Shown: positions 43,362 through 51,684 of the stretch, one piece after another
Numbering within the stretch: position 1 is the stretch's first letter
Layout: every line of letters begins with the position of its first letter
Assembly (NCBI GenBank): GCA_018449595.1
Contig: JAAVUU010000003.1
Span: 62,001 to 126,000 of the forward strand
Reading direction: 5' to 3'
DNA: 64,000 nt
Source: Rhizobiales bacterium dw_265
GTDB taxonomy: Bacteria; Pseudomonadota; Alphaproteobacteria; Micropepsales; Micropepsaceae
The notes under the pieces: model-generated
The model's input: the letters and a program-made list of their open reading frames with translations, nothing else
Told to the model about the DNA's origin: nothing
Databases searched by the model: none
Made by a program: the position numbers and the translations under genes

Positions 43362-43491
43362 TGTCATGGCCCGCAAATGCGGGCCACCCAGGTGACACCG
43401 GCGCAAATCTAACAATTTGGTTCGATATTTGCTTCGGAAGCAGGGTGCTTCATGCCCAACTGGGTGGCCCGCTCTCCGGCGGGCCATGACA
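43362..43491. repeat. 130-bp palindromic intergenic element, copy D
   Basis: Intact long-form element with ends TGTCATGGCCCGC and GCGGGCCATGACA (left arm spacer AAAT), same orientation as copy C. Its length equals that of copy E exactly. It fills the gap between the convergent small-protein and argE genes. Confidence 0.85.
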
Positions 43492-43492
43492 T

Positions 43493-44635
43493 TTATGTTG
43501 AAGCCTTCGCGATCACCTTGCGCAAAAACGCCTCGCAGGCTTCCAACTCGCTCAACGCGCAGAACTCGTCGGGCCGGTGCGCCTGTTCGATGGAGCCGGG
43601 GCCGCAGATCACCGCCGGAATGCCGTAGTTCTGGAAATGCCCCGCCTCGGTGCCATAAGCCACCGCCTCGACCTGGTTGGCGCCGGTCAGTTCGCGCGCC
43701 AGGCGGATGGCGGGCGAGTCTTCGTCCATCACCAGGCCGGGATAATGCGCATGCAGGGCGGTGTTGAACGCGGCCTCGGCGGCGCGGCGCTGGTATTTGG
43801 GCAGTACTTCGGCAGCGGCGCGATCTTTCACCCGCGCCACGATCCTGGCCGGATCGCGGTCGGGCAGGTAGCGGTATTCCCAGGTCACTTCGGCTTCCTT
43901 CGCCAGGATGTTCACCGCCGTGCCGCCATGCACCACCGTCGCCTGCACCGTGGAAAAGGGCGGATCGAAACGCGCATCGGTGTCGGGCCGCAACTCGTCC
44001 TGCACGCTTTCCAGCAGGGCCATGAATTCGCCCGCCATCATCACGGCATTGGCGCCCTTGTCCGGCGCGCTGGAATGGCCTTCCTTGCCGCAGCAGGTGG
44101 TGACCAGCTTGGCCCCGCCCTTGTGGGCGCCGACGATCTTCATCAGCGTCGGCTCGCCGATGATCGCCAGCGCCGGCTTGATGTTTTCGGCTTTGAGATC
44201 GTCCAGCAGGCACTTGACGCCGACACAGCCGACTTCCTCGTCGTAAGACAAGGCGAAATGGATCGGCCGCGCCAGCTTCGCCCCGGCGATCTGCGGCAGA
44301 AGATGCAGCGCGGTGCCGACAAAGCCCTTCATGTCGCAAGCGCCGCGCCCATACAGCAAGCCGCCGCGCACTTCCGGCTTGAACGGATCGCTCGACCAGT
44401 CCTGCCCGTCCACCGGCACCACATCGGTATGGCCCGACAGCACAAAGCCGCCATCGCCGTCGGGGCCGAGAGTGGCGAACAGGTTGGCTTTTTTGCCCGT
44501 CGCGTCATACGAACGCCGGCAGCGCGCCCCCGCCTGTTCCAGCAGCGCCTGGGCGTAATCGATCAGCGCCAGGTTCGAGCCGCGGCTGGTGGTGTCGAAC
44601 GCGATCAGTTCCTTCACCAGGTCGAGCGCGGCCAT
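43493..44635 (-). CDS. argE: Acetylornithine deacetylase ArgE
   Basis: A 380-aa M20-family zinc hydrolase that releases ornithine from N-acetylornithine. Metal-site text: LSGHTDVVPVDGQDWSSDPF, YGRGACDMKGFVG, YDEEVGCVG and the closing CGPGSIEQAHRPDEF with His. The dimer-domain block HKGGAKLVTTCCGKEGHSSAP is typical of M20A ArgE rather than DapE. It sits on the opposite strand to the argDF genes. folE follows upstream with 1 nt between. Confidence 0.92.
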   Translation of the reverse strand: MAALDLVKELIAFDTTSRGSNLALIDYAQALLEQAGARCRRSYDATGKKANLFATLGPDGDGGFVLSGHTDVVPVDGQDWSSDPFKPEVRGGLLYGRGACDMKGFVGTALHLLPQIAGAKLARPIHFALSYDEEVGCVGVKCLLDDLKAENIKPALAIIGEPTLMKIVGAHKGGAKLVTTCCGKEGHSSAPDKGANAVMMAGEFMALLESVQDELRPDTDARFDPPFSTVQATVVHGGTAVNILAKEAEVTWEYRYLPDRDPARIVARVKDRAAAEVLPKYQRRAAEAAFNTALHAHYPGLVMDEDSPAIRLARELTGANQVEAVAYGTEAGHFQNYGIPAVICGPGSIEQAHRPDEFCALSELEACEAFLRKVIAKAST

Positions 44636-44636
44636 C

Positions 44637-45227
44637 TCAGCGGTCTTCGCGGCTGGCGGGATTGCCGATGAAGCGCAGGAATTCGCGCCGCGTGTCGGAA
44701 TTCTCGCGGAAGGCCCCCAGCATGGATGACGTGACCATGGTGACGCCGGTCTTGTGGACGCCGCGCGTGGTCATGCACTGGTGCGCCGCCTCGATCACCA
44801 CCGCCACGCCCTTGGGCTGCAGGATCTTGTCAATCGTGTTGGCGATCTGGGCATTGAGCTTTTCCTGCACCTGCAGCCGCCGGGCATAGGCTTCCACCAC
44901 CCGCGCCAGCTTGGAGATACCCACCACCCGCTTGGTCGGCAGATAGCCGACATGGGCGCGCCCGATGATGGGGGCCAGGTGATGCTCGCAATGGCTTTCG
45001 AAGCGGATGTCCTTCAGCACCACCATGTCGTCATAGCCTTCGATCTCCTCGAAGGTGCGGGTGAGATATTCCTCGGGGTCCTGACTGTAGCCGCTGAACC
45101 AGTCCTCGAAAGCGCGGGCGACGCGGGCGGGCGTGTCGGTCAGGCCCTCGCGGGCGGGATCGTCGCCGGCCCAGCGCAACAGGGTATGGACGGCCTGTTC
45201 GGCCTCTTGGCGGCTTGGCTTGGTCAT
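44637..45227 (-). CDS. folE: GTP cyclohydrolase I FolE
   Basis: A 196-aa zinc enzyme that makes dihydroneopterin triphosphate for folate. The signature [22 protein letters not shown] (zinc Cys and His) and [17 protein letters not shown] are intact. Length is normal for the type IA enzyme. It runs into argE with a 1-nt gap, so co-transcribed. The upstream gene apaG is 44 nt away on the same strand. Confidence 0.95.
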   Translation of the reverse strand: MTKPSRQEAEQAVHTLLRWAGDDPAREGLTDTPARVARAFEDWFSGYSQDPEEYLTRTFEEIEGYDDMVVLKDIRFESHCEHHLAPIIGRAHVGYLPTKRVVGISKLARVVEAYARRLQVQEKLNAQIANTIDKILQPKGVAVVIEAAHQCMTTRGVHKTGVTMVTSSMLGAFRENSDTRREFLRFIGNPASREDR

Positions 45228-45271
45228 GGGAAAGTTTCGCGCGGCCGGAGGCGCGTTTCAACCACTATAGG

Positions 45272-45709
45272 TTAGTGGATTTGGCGGCGTTCATAGGGGC
45301 TTTCCAGCAGGAAAGCCGGGATTTCCGCCTCGAAGCTTTCGCCCGACGCGCTCATCATCTGGTAGCGGCCGCTCATCGTGCCCGAGGCGGTCTCCAGCGG
45401 GCAGCCCGAGGTGTACTGGAAACTTTCGCCCGGCGCGATCACCGGCTGGACGCCGACCACGCCGGCGCTGCGCACTTCCTGCACCCGGCCGACGCCGTCG
45501 ATGATGCTCCAATAGCGCGACAGAAGCTGCACCGGCTCTGGGCCCTTGTTCTCGATGGTGACGGTGTAGGACCAGACATAGCGGTCGTCTTCCGGGTCCG
45601 ACTGGTCGTCGAGATAGGCCGGCTTCACCGCGACGCGGATGCGGCGCGTTTCCAGTTCATACTGGTGCGCGGACTTGGCGGTGAAGGGGATCTGGTCGGG
45701 CTCGTACAT
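45272..45709 (-). CDS. apaG: ApaG-family protein
   Basis: A 145-aa fibronectin-III-like beta protein of the ApaG family, implicated in Co2+/Mg2+ efflux and as F-box-type partner in eukaryotes; its bacterial role is not settled. Core motifs: WSYTVTIENKGPEPVQLLSRYW, VGVQPVIAPGESFQYTSGCPL and GTMSGRYQMM. The ATG at 45709 gives the standard length; the longer frame to 45811 adds a non-conserved extension. It is read towards folE. Confidence 0.92.
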   Translation of the reverse strand: MYEPDQIPFTAKSAHQYELETRRIRVAVKPAYLDDQSDPEDDRYVWSYTVTIENKGPEPVQLLSRYWSIIDGVGRVQEVRSAGVVGVQPVIAPGESFQYTSGCPLETASGTMSGRYQMMSASGESFEAEIPAFLLESPYERRQIH

Positions 45710-45805
45710 CGGCCGAGTATCGGGCCGCCTCCGGTTCCATGCAAGCGACAATGTGGCGCAATGGACTTTGTTGATTAACCCCTCCGCCCTTCGCAGCGCA
45801 AGCGC

Positions 45806-45828
45806 GTTCATACGCTGCCGCTATGAAC
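45806..45828. repeat. Second copy of the 23-nt hairpin
   Basis: Stem GTTCATA/TATGAAC around CGCTGCCGC. The same-length version nested in element copy C (39187-39209) has GTTCG/CGAAC, a paired change that keeps the base pair. It is followed by CCGGG-type sequence in both places. Confidence 0.55.
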
Positions 45829-45834
45829 CGGGCG

Positions 45835-45874
45835 CCTCCCCTTTTATGCGTGCTTGCGCACGCAAAAGGGGAGG
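45835..45874. terminator. Hairpin upstream of the apaG/OsmC gap
   Basis: CCTCCCCTTTT(AT)GCGTGC pairs with GCACGCAAAAGGGGAGG, a stem of about 17 bp with a 2-nt bulge and a 4-nt loop. It sits just beyond the 3' end of the OsmC gene and could end its transcript; the AAAA/TTTT part is within the stem. Confidence 0.55.
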
Positions 45875-45876
45875 GC

Positions 45877-46314
45877 TTAGCGCGGCTCGACGGAAATGTC
45901 AGTCTTCACAGAATTGGCGATGAAGCAGGCTTCATGCGCCAGATGATGGATATGCGCCAAGGTCTGCGCATCGGCGCCGCAATCCACCCTGGGCCGCAGG
46001 ATCACCTTGGTGATCCAGAGTTTTTCGCCGTCATTTTCCAGAAAGCCTGTGGCATCATCCTGGTAAGATTTCACCGTCACCTTCTTCTTGGTGCAGATGG
46101 CGAGGAAACTCAGCATGTGACAGGACGACAGCGCCGCCACCAGCATGTCTTCGGGGTCCACATGCTTGCCGTCGCCCTTGTAGGCGGGCGCGGCGCTGGC
46201 CGTCACGGTTTGCCGGCCGTCCTTGAAAACGATCTCATGCTCGCGCGGATAGGCCTCATAGGTGAAGGGCTTGCCGCCGTCATGCCAGGTCAGCTTGATC
46301 TTGTGCTCGGCCAT
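45877..46314 (-). CDS. OsmC-family peroxiredoxin
   Basis: A 145-aa OsmC/Ohr-fold protein that reduces organic hydroperoxides. The two active-site cysteines are in ALSSCHMLSFLAI and HEACFIANSV. The ATG at 46314 shares one base with the metZ stop (TAATG), indicating translational coupling. A hairpin terminator lies at its 3' end. OsmC versus Ohr cannot be separated safely; the long central helix with KKKVTVKSYQDDATGF suits the YhfA/OsmC side. Confidence 0.88.
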   Translation of the reverse strand: MAEHKIKLTWHDGGKPFTYEAYPREHEIVFKDGRQTVTASAAPAYKGDGKHVDPEDMLVAALSSCHMLSFLAICTKKKVTVKSYQDDATGFLENDGEKLWITKVILRPRVDCGADAQTLAHIHHLAHEACFIANSVKTDISVEPR

Positions 46315-47507
46315 TATGCGACCTTGAGCGCCTGATCCAGGTCTTCGCAAAGATCATCGGCGTCTTCCAGACCGACCGAAATCCGTAGGGTTCCCGATGT
46401 GATGCCCAGGCTGGCGCGCGCTTCCGGCGCCACCTTGGAATGGGTGGTGGTTTCGGGATGGGTCATCAGCGACTTGGAGTCGCCCAGATTGTTGGAGATG
46501 TCTATCAGCTTCAGCGCATCGGCCAGGCGGAAGGCGGCCGCCTTGCCGCCGCTGACATCGAAGGTCACCACGCCGCCGCCGCCGTCCATCTGCGCCCTGG
46601 CCAGGTTGTGTTGCGGATGATCGGGGCGGAACGGATACAGCACCCGCGTCACCTTCTTGTGACCGGCCAGGAAGCCGGCCACCCGCAGCGCATTCTCGCA
46701 ATGCTGGCGCATGCGCAGGTCCAGGGTCTCCAGGCTTTTCAGATGCAGCCAGGCATTGAACGGGCTGATCGAAGGCCCGGTGTTGCGCAGGAAGACCTGC
46801 AGATGGTCTTCCAGGAAATCCTCATGGCACAGCACCACGCCGCCCAGCGCCCGGCCCTGGCCGTCAATATACTTGGTCGAGGAATGGATCACGATATGGG
46901 CGCCGAACTCCATCGGCCGCTGCAGTGCGGGCGTCGCGAAGGCATTGTCCACCGCCAGCCGCGCGCCGCCTTTTTCCGCGATCTTCGCCACCGCGGCGAT
47001 GTCCACCAGCGACAAGGTGGGATTGGACGGCGTTTCCAGGAACAGCAGCCGCGTCTCGGGCCGCATCGCCGCTTCCCATTGCGCGGTATCGGCGCCGTCC
47101 ACCAGGGTATGGGTGATGCCGAAGCGCGGCAGGATCTGCTCCACCACATGCAGGCACGAGCCGAACATCGCCCTGGCGGCCACCACATGGTCGCCGGTCT
47201 TCAGCGAGGACAGGAACACCGCCGACACCGCCGCCATGCCGGTGGCGGTGGCGCGCGCCACGGGCGCGCCTTCCAGGAGCGCCATGCGCTCCTCGAACAT
47301 CGAAATGGTGGGATTGCCGAAGCGGGAATATTGATAGCCGCCGATCTCGCCCTTGAAGCGGGCCTCGGCTTCCTCCGCCGCCTCATAGGCATAGCCGGAG
47401 GTGAGATAGAGGGCCTCGGATGTTTCCTGGAACGGCGAGCGCACCTGGCCGCCGCGCACCGCCAGGGTGCGCTTCCTCCAGTTGCCGGGTTTCTTGTTCG
47501 TCGCCAT
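46314..47507 (-). CDS. metZ: O-succinylhomoserine sulfhydrylase MetZ
   Basis: A 397-aa PLP enzyme of the Cys/Met-metabolism family, making homocysteine directly from sulfide. N-terminal RTLAVRGGQVRSPFQETSEA-LYLTSGYAY, the catalytic-Tyr region GYQYSRFGNPT, DNAFATPALQRP and the PLP Lys212 in HSSTKYIDGQGRALGG are family-defining; SNNLGDSKSLMTHPETTTH occurs near the C-terminus. Leader: the 60-70 nt before the ATG contain a GC hairpin region, but I could not match it to a SAM riboswitch class. It overlaps the OsmC start. Confidence 0.93.
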   Translation of the reverse strand: MATNKKPGNWRKRTLAVRGGQVRSPFQETSEALYLTSGYAYEAAEEAEARFKGEIGGYQYSRFGNPTISMFEERMALLEGAPVARATATGMAAVSAVFLSSLKTGDHVVAARAMFGSCLHVVEQILPRFGITHTLVDGADTAQWEAAMRPETRLLFLETPSNPTLSLVDIAAVAKIAEKGGARLAVDNAFATPALQRPMEFGAHIVIHSSTKYIDGQGRALGGVVLCHEDFLEDHLQVFLRNTGPSISPFNAWLHLKSLETLDLRMRQHCENALRVAGFLAGHKKVTRVLYPFRPDHPQHNLARAQMDGGGGVVTFDVSGGKAAAFRLADALKLIDISNNLGDSKSLMTHPETTTHSKVAPEARASLGITSGTLRISVGLEDADDLCEDLDQALKVA

Positions 47508-47603
47508 TAACGCCTTGCCTTTTAACGATGTTTTTGTCGCGCGGTTGCCCCCTCGCGGTCAAGAACATAAGCTTTATGCGGAATTCGCAAGGCCAAATGC
47601 CTG

Positions 47604-48122
47604 ATGAAGCGCCTGTTTCTGCTCCGACATTCCAAGGCCCAGCCGGCCGACGGCGGCATCGAGGATTTTGGTCGCACCCTGATGCTGTCGGGCATGCAGG
47701 ACGGCGCGGGCGTCGCGCGCTGGCTGCGCAAGAACGACTATCGGCCCGACCTGATCCTGTGCTCGGCGTCGGCCCGCACCACCCAGACCGCCGAACTGGT
47801 GCTGCAGGAGATGGATTGCGAGATCGTCTATCGCGACACTCTCTACCTGGCCGAGGCGCCCAGGATCGTCGCCGCGGTGCGCGGTGCCCCGGCCAAGGTC
47901 GCGGGCCTGATGGTGGTGGGCCACAATCCGGGACTGGAAGCCGCCGCCACCCAGCTGGCGCGCGAGCCGGTGCGGCGCAAGGAACGCGCCCGGCACGAGG
48001 CGCTGGAAGAGAAATTCCCCACCAGCGCGCTGGCCATCCTGGATTTCGACGTCAACCGCTGGCGCGACGTGGCGCTGGGAAGCGGCAAGCTGGTGGATTT
48101 CGTGCGACCGAAGGACTTATGA
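47604..48122 (+). CDS. SixA-type histidine phosphatase
   Basis: A 172-aa protein of the phosphoglycerate-mutase/SixA branch. The phosphate loop LLRHSKA (R8, H9) begins it, with the second Arg in CSASARTTQTAEL and the late His in MVVGHNPGLEAAATQL. SixA removes phosphate from histidine phosphotransfer proteins; many SixA-like proteins act elsewhere, so the partner is unknown here. It overlaps the next gene by 4 nt. Confidence 0.9.
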   Translation: MKRLFLLRHSKAQPADGGIEDFGRTLMLSGMQDGAGVARWLRKNDYRPDLILCSASARTTQTAELVLQEMDCEIVYRDTLYLAEAPRIVAAVRGAPAKVAGLMVVGHNPGLEAAATQLAREPVRRKERARHEALEEKFPTSALAILDFDVNRWRDVALGSGKLVDFVRPKDL

Positions 48123-48481
48123 GCAAGATCAACCTGGACGACAAATTTTCCCTGTTCCACGAGCATTGGCGGCCAAAGGTGATCGCCGCGCTCAATGGGC
48201 AGGAGATCAAGCTGATCAAGGTCGAAGGCGAATTCCCCTGGCACAGCCATGCCACGGAAGACGAATTCTTCCTGGTGTGGAAGGGCCGCTTTCGCGTCGA
48301 ATATCGTGACCGGATCGTGGAAATGGGGCCGGGCGAATGTTGCGTCGTGCCGCGCGGGGTGGAACACCGCACCGCCGCCGATGCCGAAGCGGAAATCCTG
48401 TGCTTCGAGCCCGCCGGCGTGCGCAATACCGGCGATGTCGAGGATGCGGCCTTCACCGCGCCGCAGGGCGTGGTCCTTTAG
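48119..48481 (+). CDS. Cytosolic cupin-domain protein
   Basis: A 120-aa single-domain cupin. Conserved strands: GEFPWHSHATEDEFFLVWKG (metal-ligand H-x-H and E) and GPGECCVVPRGVEHRTAADAEA. No signal peptide. This type resembles mannose-6-phosphate-isomerase-like cupins of unknown substrate. Start ATG overlaps the SixA stop (ATGA), so the two are translated together. The following gap (48482-48571) is AT-rich and may hold a promoter. Confidence 0.88.
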   Translation: MSKINLDDKFSLFHEHWRPKVIAALNGQEIKLIKVEGEFPWHSHATEDEFFLVWKGRFRVEYRDRIVEMGPGECCVVPRGVEHRTAADAEAEILCFEPAGVRNTGDVEDAAFTAPQGVVL

Positions 48482-48571
48482 GGAACCCGGTTCAACAAAG
48501 CGCAAAATCTTTTTAAAAACGCGATGCGCCCGCCAACCGATGCTTTCCATTTGCGCCCCTAGGCTTGGGCC

Positions 48572-48775
48572 ATGGTCAGGGACGAACATATCGAGCGGGT
48601 TCTGCGCTGCCGCAAATGCTATCGCAGCGGCATGGCGACCTGGGAAACCACGCCGACCGGGGCGCGGGCGCTGCTGGCGCTGTCGCAAGGCTTTCACCGC
48701 CGTGGGCGCATTCCCCTCAGCCTGCCGCCGCAAATCGTCTGCGATTGCGGCCAGGCGCAGCCGGATCACGACTGA
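48572..48775 (+). CDS. Small Cys-rich protein, possible zinc knuckle
   Basis: A 67-aa protein with two Cys pairs (VLRCRKCYRSG near the start and IVCDCGQAQ near the end) that could bind one metal ion. The N-terminal MVRDEHIERVLR is acidic/basic and looks helical. No family recognised. It ends 3 nt before the convergent acetyltransferase stop. The coding call rests on composition and the paired motif. Confidence 0.55.
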   Translation: MVRDEHIERVLRCRKCYRSGMATWETTPTGARALLALSQGFHRRGRIPLSLPPQIVCDCGQAQPDHD

Positions 48776-48778
48776 CCC

Positions 48779-49330
48779 TCAGGATTGGGTGGTCCGCGTC
48801 TGCTTTTTCGTCGCCAGCCGCTTCCAGCCGAAGCCGACCTCCGGCGTCAGCTCGCCCATCAGCCGGGTGGTACGGGTGGCGACGCGCCGTCCGCCCATCG
48901 CCTCATAGAAGAAACAGGCATTGTTTTTCGCATGCGCCCAGATCAGGCAGGAGCGCAGCTTGCGATCCTTGAAGACCTCGAACGCGCCGGCCAGCAGGGT
49001 GCGCCCGGTGCCGCGCCCCAGGAAAGCCGGGTCCACATAGAGGGTATAGATTTCGCCGTCGAAGCCCAGCCCGCCGTCGCGCACCGCGCCCAGGCTGCAC
49101 AGGCCGATGGCGCCATGGGTCGCGTCCTCCGCCACCAGCACCGCGCCGCGGTCATTGCCCTTGATGGCGGCCTGCCAGCGCGCGGTATGGCCCTTGAGCG
49201 ACATGGCGGCCAGCAGCGCATGGGAAATGGTGCCCGCGTAGGTGTCCTGCCAGGATTCAATATAGATGCGCGCAAGGTCTGCGGCGTCTTCAGGCCGCGC
49301 AAGCCGGACGCTCAGCGCGAGGTCGTTCAT
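48779..49330 (-). CDS. GNAT-family N-acetyltransferase
   Basis: A 183-aa acetyltransferase. The acetyl-CoA loop is GEIYTLYVDPAFLGRGTGRTLL, followed by the helix and LIWAHAKNNACFFYEAMGGRRV, typical of the RimI-like branch. N-terminal VRLARPEDAADLARIYIESWQDTY is the common GNAT opening. Start ATG at 49330 is preferred over the longer 49366 form. Substrate unknown. Convergent with the Cys-rich protein gene. Confidence 0.9.
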   Translation of the reverse strand: MNDLALSVRLARPEDAADLARIYIESWQDTYAGTISHALLAAMSLKGHTARWQAAIKGNDRGAVLVAEDATHGAIGLCSLGAVRDGGLGFDGEIYTLYVDPAFLGRGTGRTLLAGAFEVFKDRKLRSCLIWAHAKNNACFFYEAMGGRRVATRTTRLMGELTPEVGFGWKRLATKKQTRTTQS

Positions 49331-49385
49331 GACTGCAAGCGTGCGGCAGTTCGTGCTGCGCCGCAAGAGTCATTTCGTCATAAAA

Positions 49386-49415
49386 GGAAAAAATTGTGAC
49401 GCGGTGTTACGCGTC
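49386..49415 (-). terminator. Rho-independent terminator after the SDR gene
   Basis: Read on the minus strand, GACGCG/CGCGTC (49398-49415) with a 6-nt loop is followed by a T-rich run, TTTTTTCC. It overlaps the SDR stop codon and would end that transcript before the acetyltransferase gene. Confidence 0.75.
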
Positions 49416-50325
49416 AGCCGAGCAACGGCTTTTCCTGCGTGCGGGCCAGGAATTTCGCGCTCTGTTCACCACCCTGGCTGTAATGCTTGGTGCTCTCCCA
49501 ATCCGCGATCTGCGCGAAATGCGCCGCGATATCGTCGGCGGTCGCGCCATGGCCCAGGTTGACGCCGTCCGTCTCCACCATCCGGGCGGCGGCGAACACG
49601 CCGGCCGCCGCCGTCAGGATCATGCCGGTGGGCGCGTCCTCGCTGGCCAGATAGGCGACGGCGGGCGAGACGAATTCCGGCTTGAGCATCTCGATGATCG
49701 CCGGCGGCAGCAGGGCCTGCGTCATGCGGGTGGCGGCGACCGGACACACCGCATTGACCTTGATATTGTCCTTGGCGCCTTCCAGCTTCAGCGACTGCAT
49801 GAAGCCGACCAGCGAGGCCTTCGCCGCGCCATAATTGGTCTGGCCGAAATTGCCGTACAGGCCGGTGGAGGAGGTGGTGACCACGATCCGGCCATAGCCC
49901 TGCGCCTTCATGATCTCCCACACCGCCTTGGCCGGCTTGACCGTGCCCATCAGGTGCACATCCACCACGGCGGCGAAATCCTTCAACTCCATCTTGCCGA
50001 AGCTCTTGTCGCGCAGGATGCCCGCGTTGGCGACCAGCACGTCGATGCGGCCATACGCATCCATGGTCTGCTTGACCAGGTGCGCGACGCCTGCGTCATC
50101 GCTGACCGAGGCGCCATTGGCTATTGCCGAGCCCCCCGCCGCGACGATTTCCGCCACCACGCTCTCTGCCGCCGCCGAATTGCCGCCGCTGCCGTCCAGC
50201 GAACCGCCCAGGTCGTTGATCACGACTTTCGCGCCCAGCCTGGCCAGGTGCAGGGCGTGCGCCCGGCCCAACCCGCCACCCGCGCCTGTGACGATGACGA
50301 CCCTGTCCTGGAAGGAAATGGCCAT
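49414..50325 (-). CDS. Short-chain dehydrogenase, 3-hydroxyacyl-CoA/HSD17B4-like
   Basis: A 303-aa NAD(P)-dependent oxidoreductase. The nucleotide loop is VIVTGAGGGLGRAHALHLARLG, the catalytic set is Ser in TSSTGLYGNF plus YGAAK, and the C-terminal extension (ADDIAAHFAQI, KHYSQGGEQSAKF) is the one seen in beta-oxidation-type 3-hydroxyacyl-CoA dehydrogenases with MFE2-like domains. Substrate not certain. A terminator follows its stop. The upstream acyltransferase gene is 32 nt away on the same strand. Confidence 0.88.
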   Translation of the reverse strand: MAISFQDRVVIVTGAGGGLGRAHALHLARLGAKVVINDLGGSLDGSGGNSAAAESVVAEIVAAGGSAIANGASVSDDAGVAHLVKQTMDAYGRIDVLVANAGILRDKSFGKMELKDFAAVVDVHLMGTVKPAKAVWEIMKAQGYGRIVVTTSSTGLYGNFGQTNYGAAKASLVGFMQSLKLEGAKDNIKVNAVCPVAATRMTQALLPPAIIEMLKPEFVSPAVAYLASEDAPTGMILTAAAGVFAAARMVETDGVNLGHGATADDIAAHFAQIADWESTKHYSQGGEQSAKFLARTQEKPLLG

Positions 50326-50357
50326 GGCGAAGCTCCCTGATTTTTCTTAAGCTGCGC

Positions 50358-51554
50358 TCAGGATGGCGTCGGGATGCCGCGCGGGTCAAGGCGGCGTCCG
50401 AACCAGGCGCGCAAGGCTGCCGCCGCCGGCAGTTCGATGCATGTTGCCAGCAATCCGCCCCACAGCACGCAGACCGTCACCAGGCCCAGGGGTTCCAGCC
50501 ACCAGATCAGGGTGGAAAAGCGCAGGCCCAGCACCATGGCATCGGGCGCGGGATAAAACCGCTGCTCCAGGAAGCGGATCGCCAGCAGCCAGGCGGTCTG
50601 GCCCAGATAGACGGCATAGGACCATTCGCCCAGCACCTGCGGCAGGCGCATCTGCAGGCCCCGCGCGACGATGCCGCGGTCGAAGGCCAGCGCGAACACC
50701 AGCGCCATCAGCGGCAGCACGGTGAAGATGTCCATGCCGGTGTGCGACCAGCCGGTATGCATCACCACATAACCCAGCAGCGCCAGCAGCATCAGCTGCA
50801 GCGCCGAATGCAGCCATTCCGGCAGCCGGTCGCGCGGCTTGATGCGGCGGAACAGCACCGCCATGCCGATGCCGATCGAGAAATCGGCGCATCCCCGCAG
50901 CACGCCATTGTGAAAGGTGATGTCCAGGCCATGTTTCGAGGAGAGCAGCAGCGCCACCAGCCCGGCCAGCCCCGCCGCCATCATCGCCAAACCCCGCCAC
51001 GGCTTTCCCTCCGCCAGCCACAGCAGCGGGGGAAACAGCAGGCACAGCGCGAACTCGACACTGACGAACCAGGACACGCCGTTCCAGGTCAGCGTGTTCA
51101 TGGTGTTCCAGGCCTGCACCAGCACCAGGCTGAGCCAGAAGCCCTTGGCGCTGACATCCTGGTGATAGCGGGCATCGAAGATCGAGAGATAGCCGCCCTT
51201 CGCCGCCAGGAAGCGCAGCACCATCACCATCGCCAGCAGCCACAACAGCATGAACAGATGCAGCGGATAGAGCCGGATCAGGCGGGCGCGCAGGAAGGCC
51301 AGATAGCCGCCCGGCTTCAACAGGTCGCGCAACCGCGCCCAATAGGCGTAGGTGAGAATGAAGCCCGACAGCACGAAGAAGAACTCGACCCACAGGTAAC
51401 CGCGGGTGGCGAGGAAATCCAGCGGCCGCCAGCCGCTGTAATGATGGCCTTCGCTGAAGTGGAACATCACCACCATCAGGGGCGGAAAGGCGCGGGCCCC
51501 CGCCAGCGCCCCGATCGTGCCTGCCTTGGTATGCTGGGCCGGTTTGCCGGTCAT
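50358..51554 (-). CDS. Membrane acyltransferase (Acyl_transf_3/OafA-like)
   Basis: A 398-aa protein of about ten transmembrane helices. The catalytic His is in VVMFHFSEGHHY, and the later WVEFFFVLSGFILTYAYW and LIRLYPLHLFMLL are characteristic of the family that moves acetyl or succinyl groups onto lipopolysaccharide, peptidoglycan or glycans. No attached SGNH domain. Substrate unknown. Divergent from the nucleoside transporter. Confidence 0.88.
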   Translation of the reverse strand: MTGKPAQHTKAGTIGALAGARAFPPLMVVMFHFSEGHHYSGWRPLDFLATRGYLWVEFFFVLSGFILTYAYWARLRDLLKPGGYLAFLRARLIRLYPLHLFMLLWLLAMVMVLRFLAAKGGYLSIFDARYHQDVSAKGFWLSLVLVQAWNTMNTLTWNGVSWFVSVEFALCLLFPPLLWLAEGKPWRGLAMMAAGLAGLVALLLSSKHGLDITFHNGVLRGCADFSIGIGMAVLFRRIKPRDRLPEWLHSALQLMLLALLGYVVMHTGWSHTGMDIFTVLPLMALVFALAFDRGIVARGLQMRLPQVLGEWSYAVYLGQTAWLLAIRFLEQRFYPAPDAMVLGLRFSTLIWWLEPLGLVTVCVLWGGLLATCIELPAAAALRAWFGRRLDPRGIPTPS

Positions 51555-51684
51555 CTTTTTCCTCTGTAGCCGAGTCTATCCGAAGCCGCGTCCTTCTGTC
51601 ATGCCGCGGCCAAAGAGGGAAATCAGGATAGAAAAGGGGGGGAAATCGTGTAGCGTCCCTGCCGGGGTTCCTGGCCGGGTTTGC

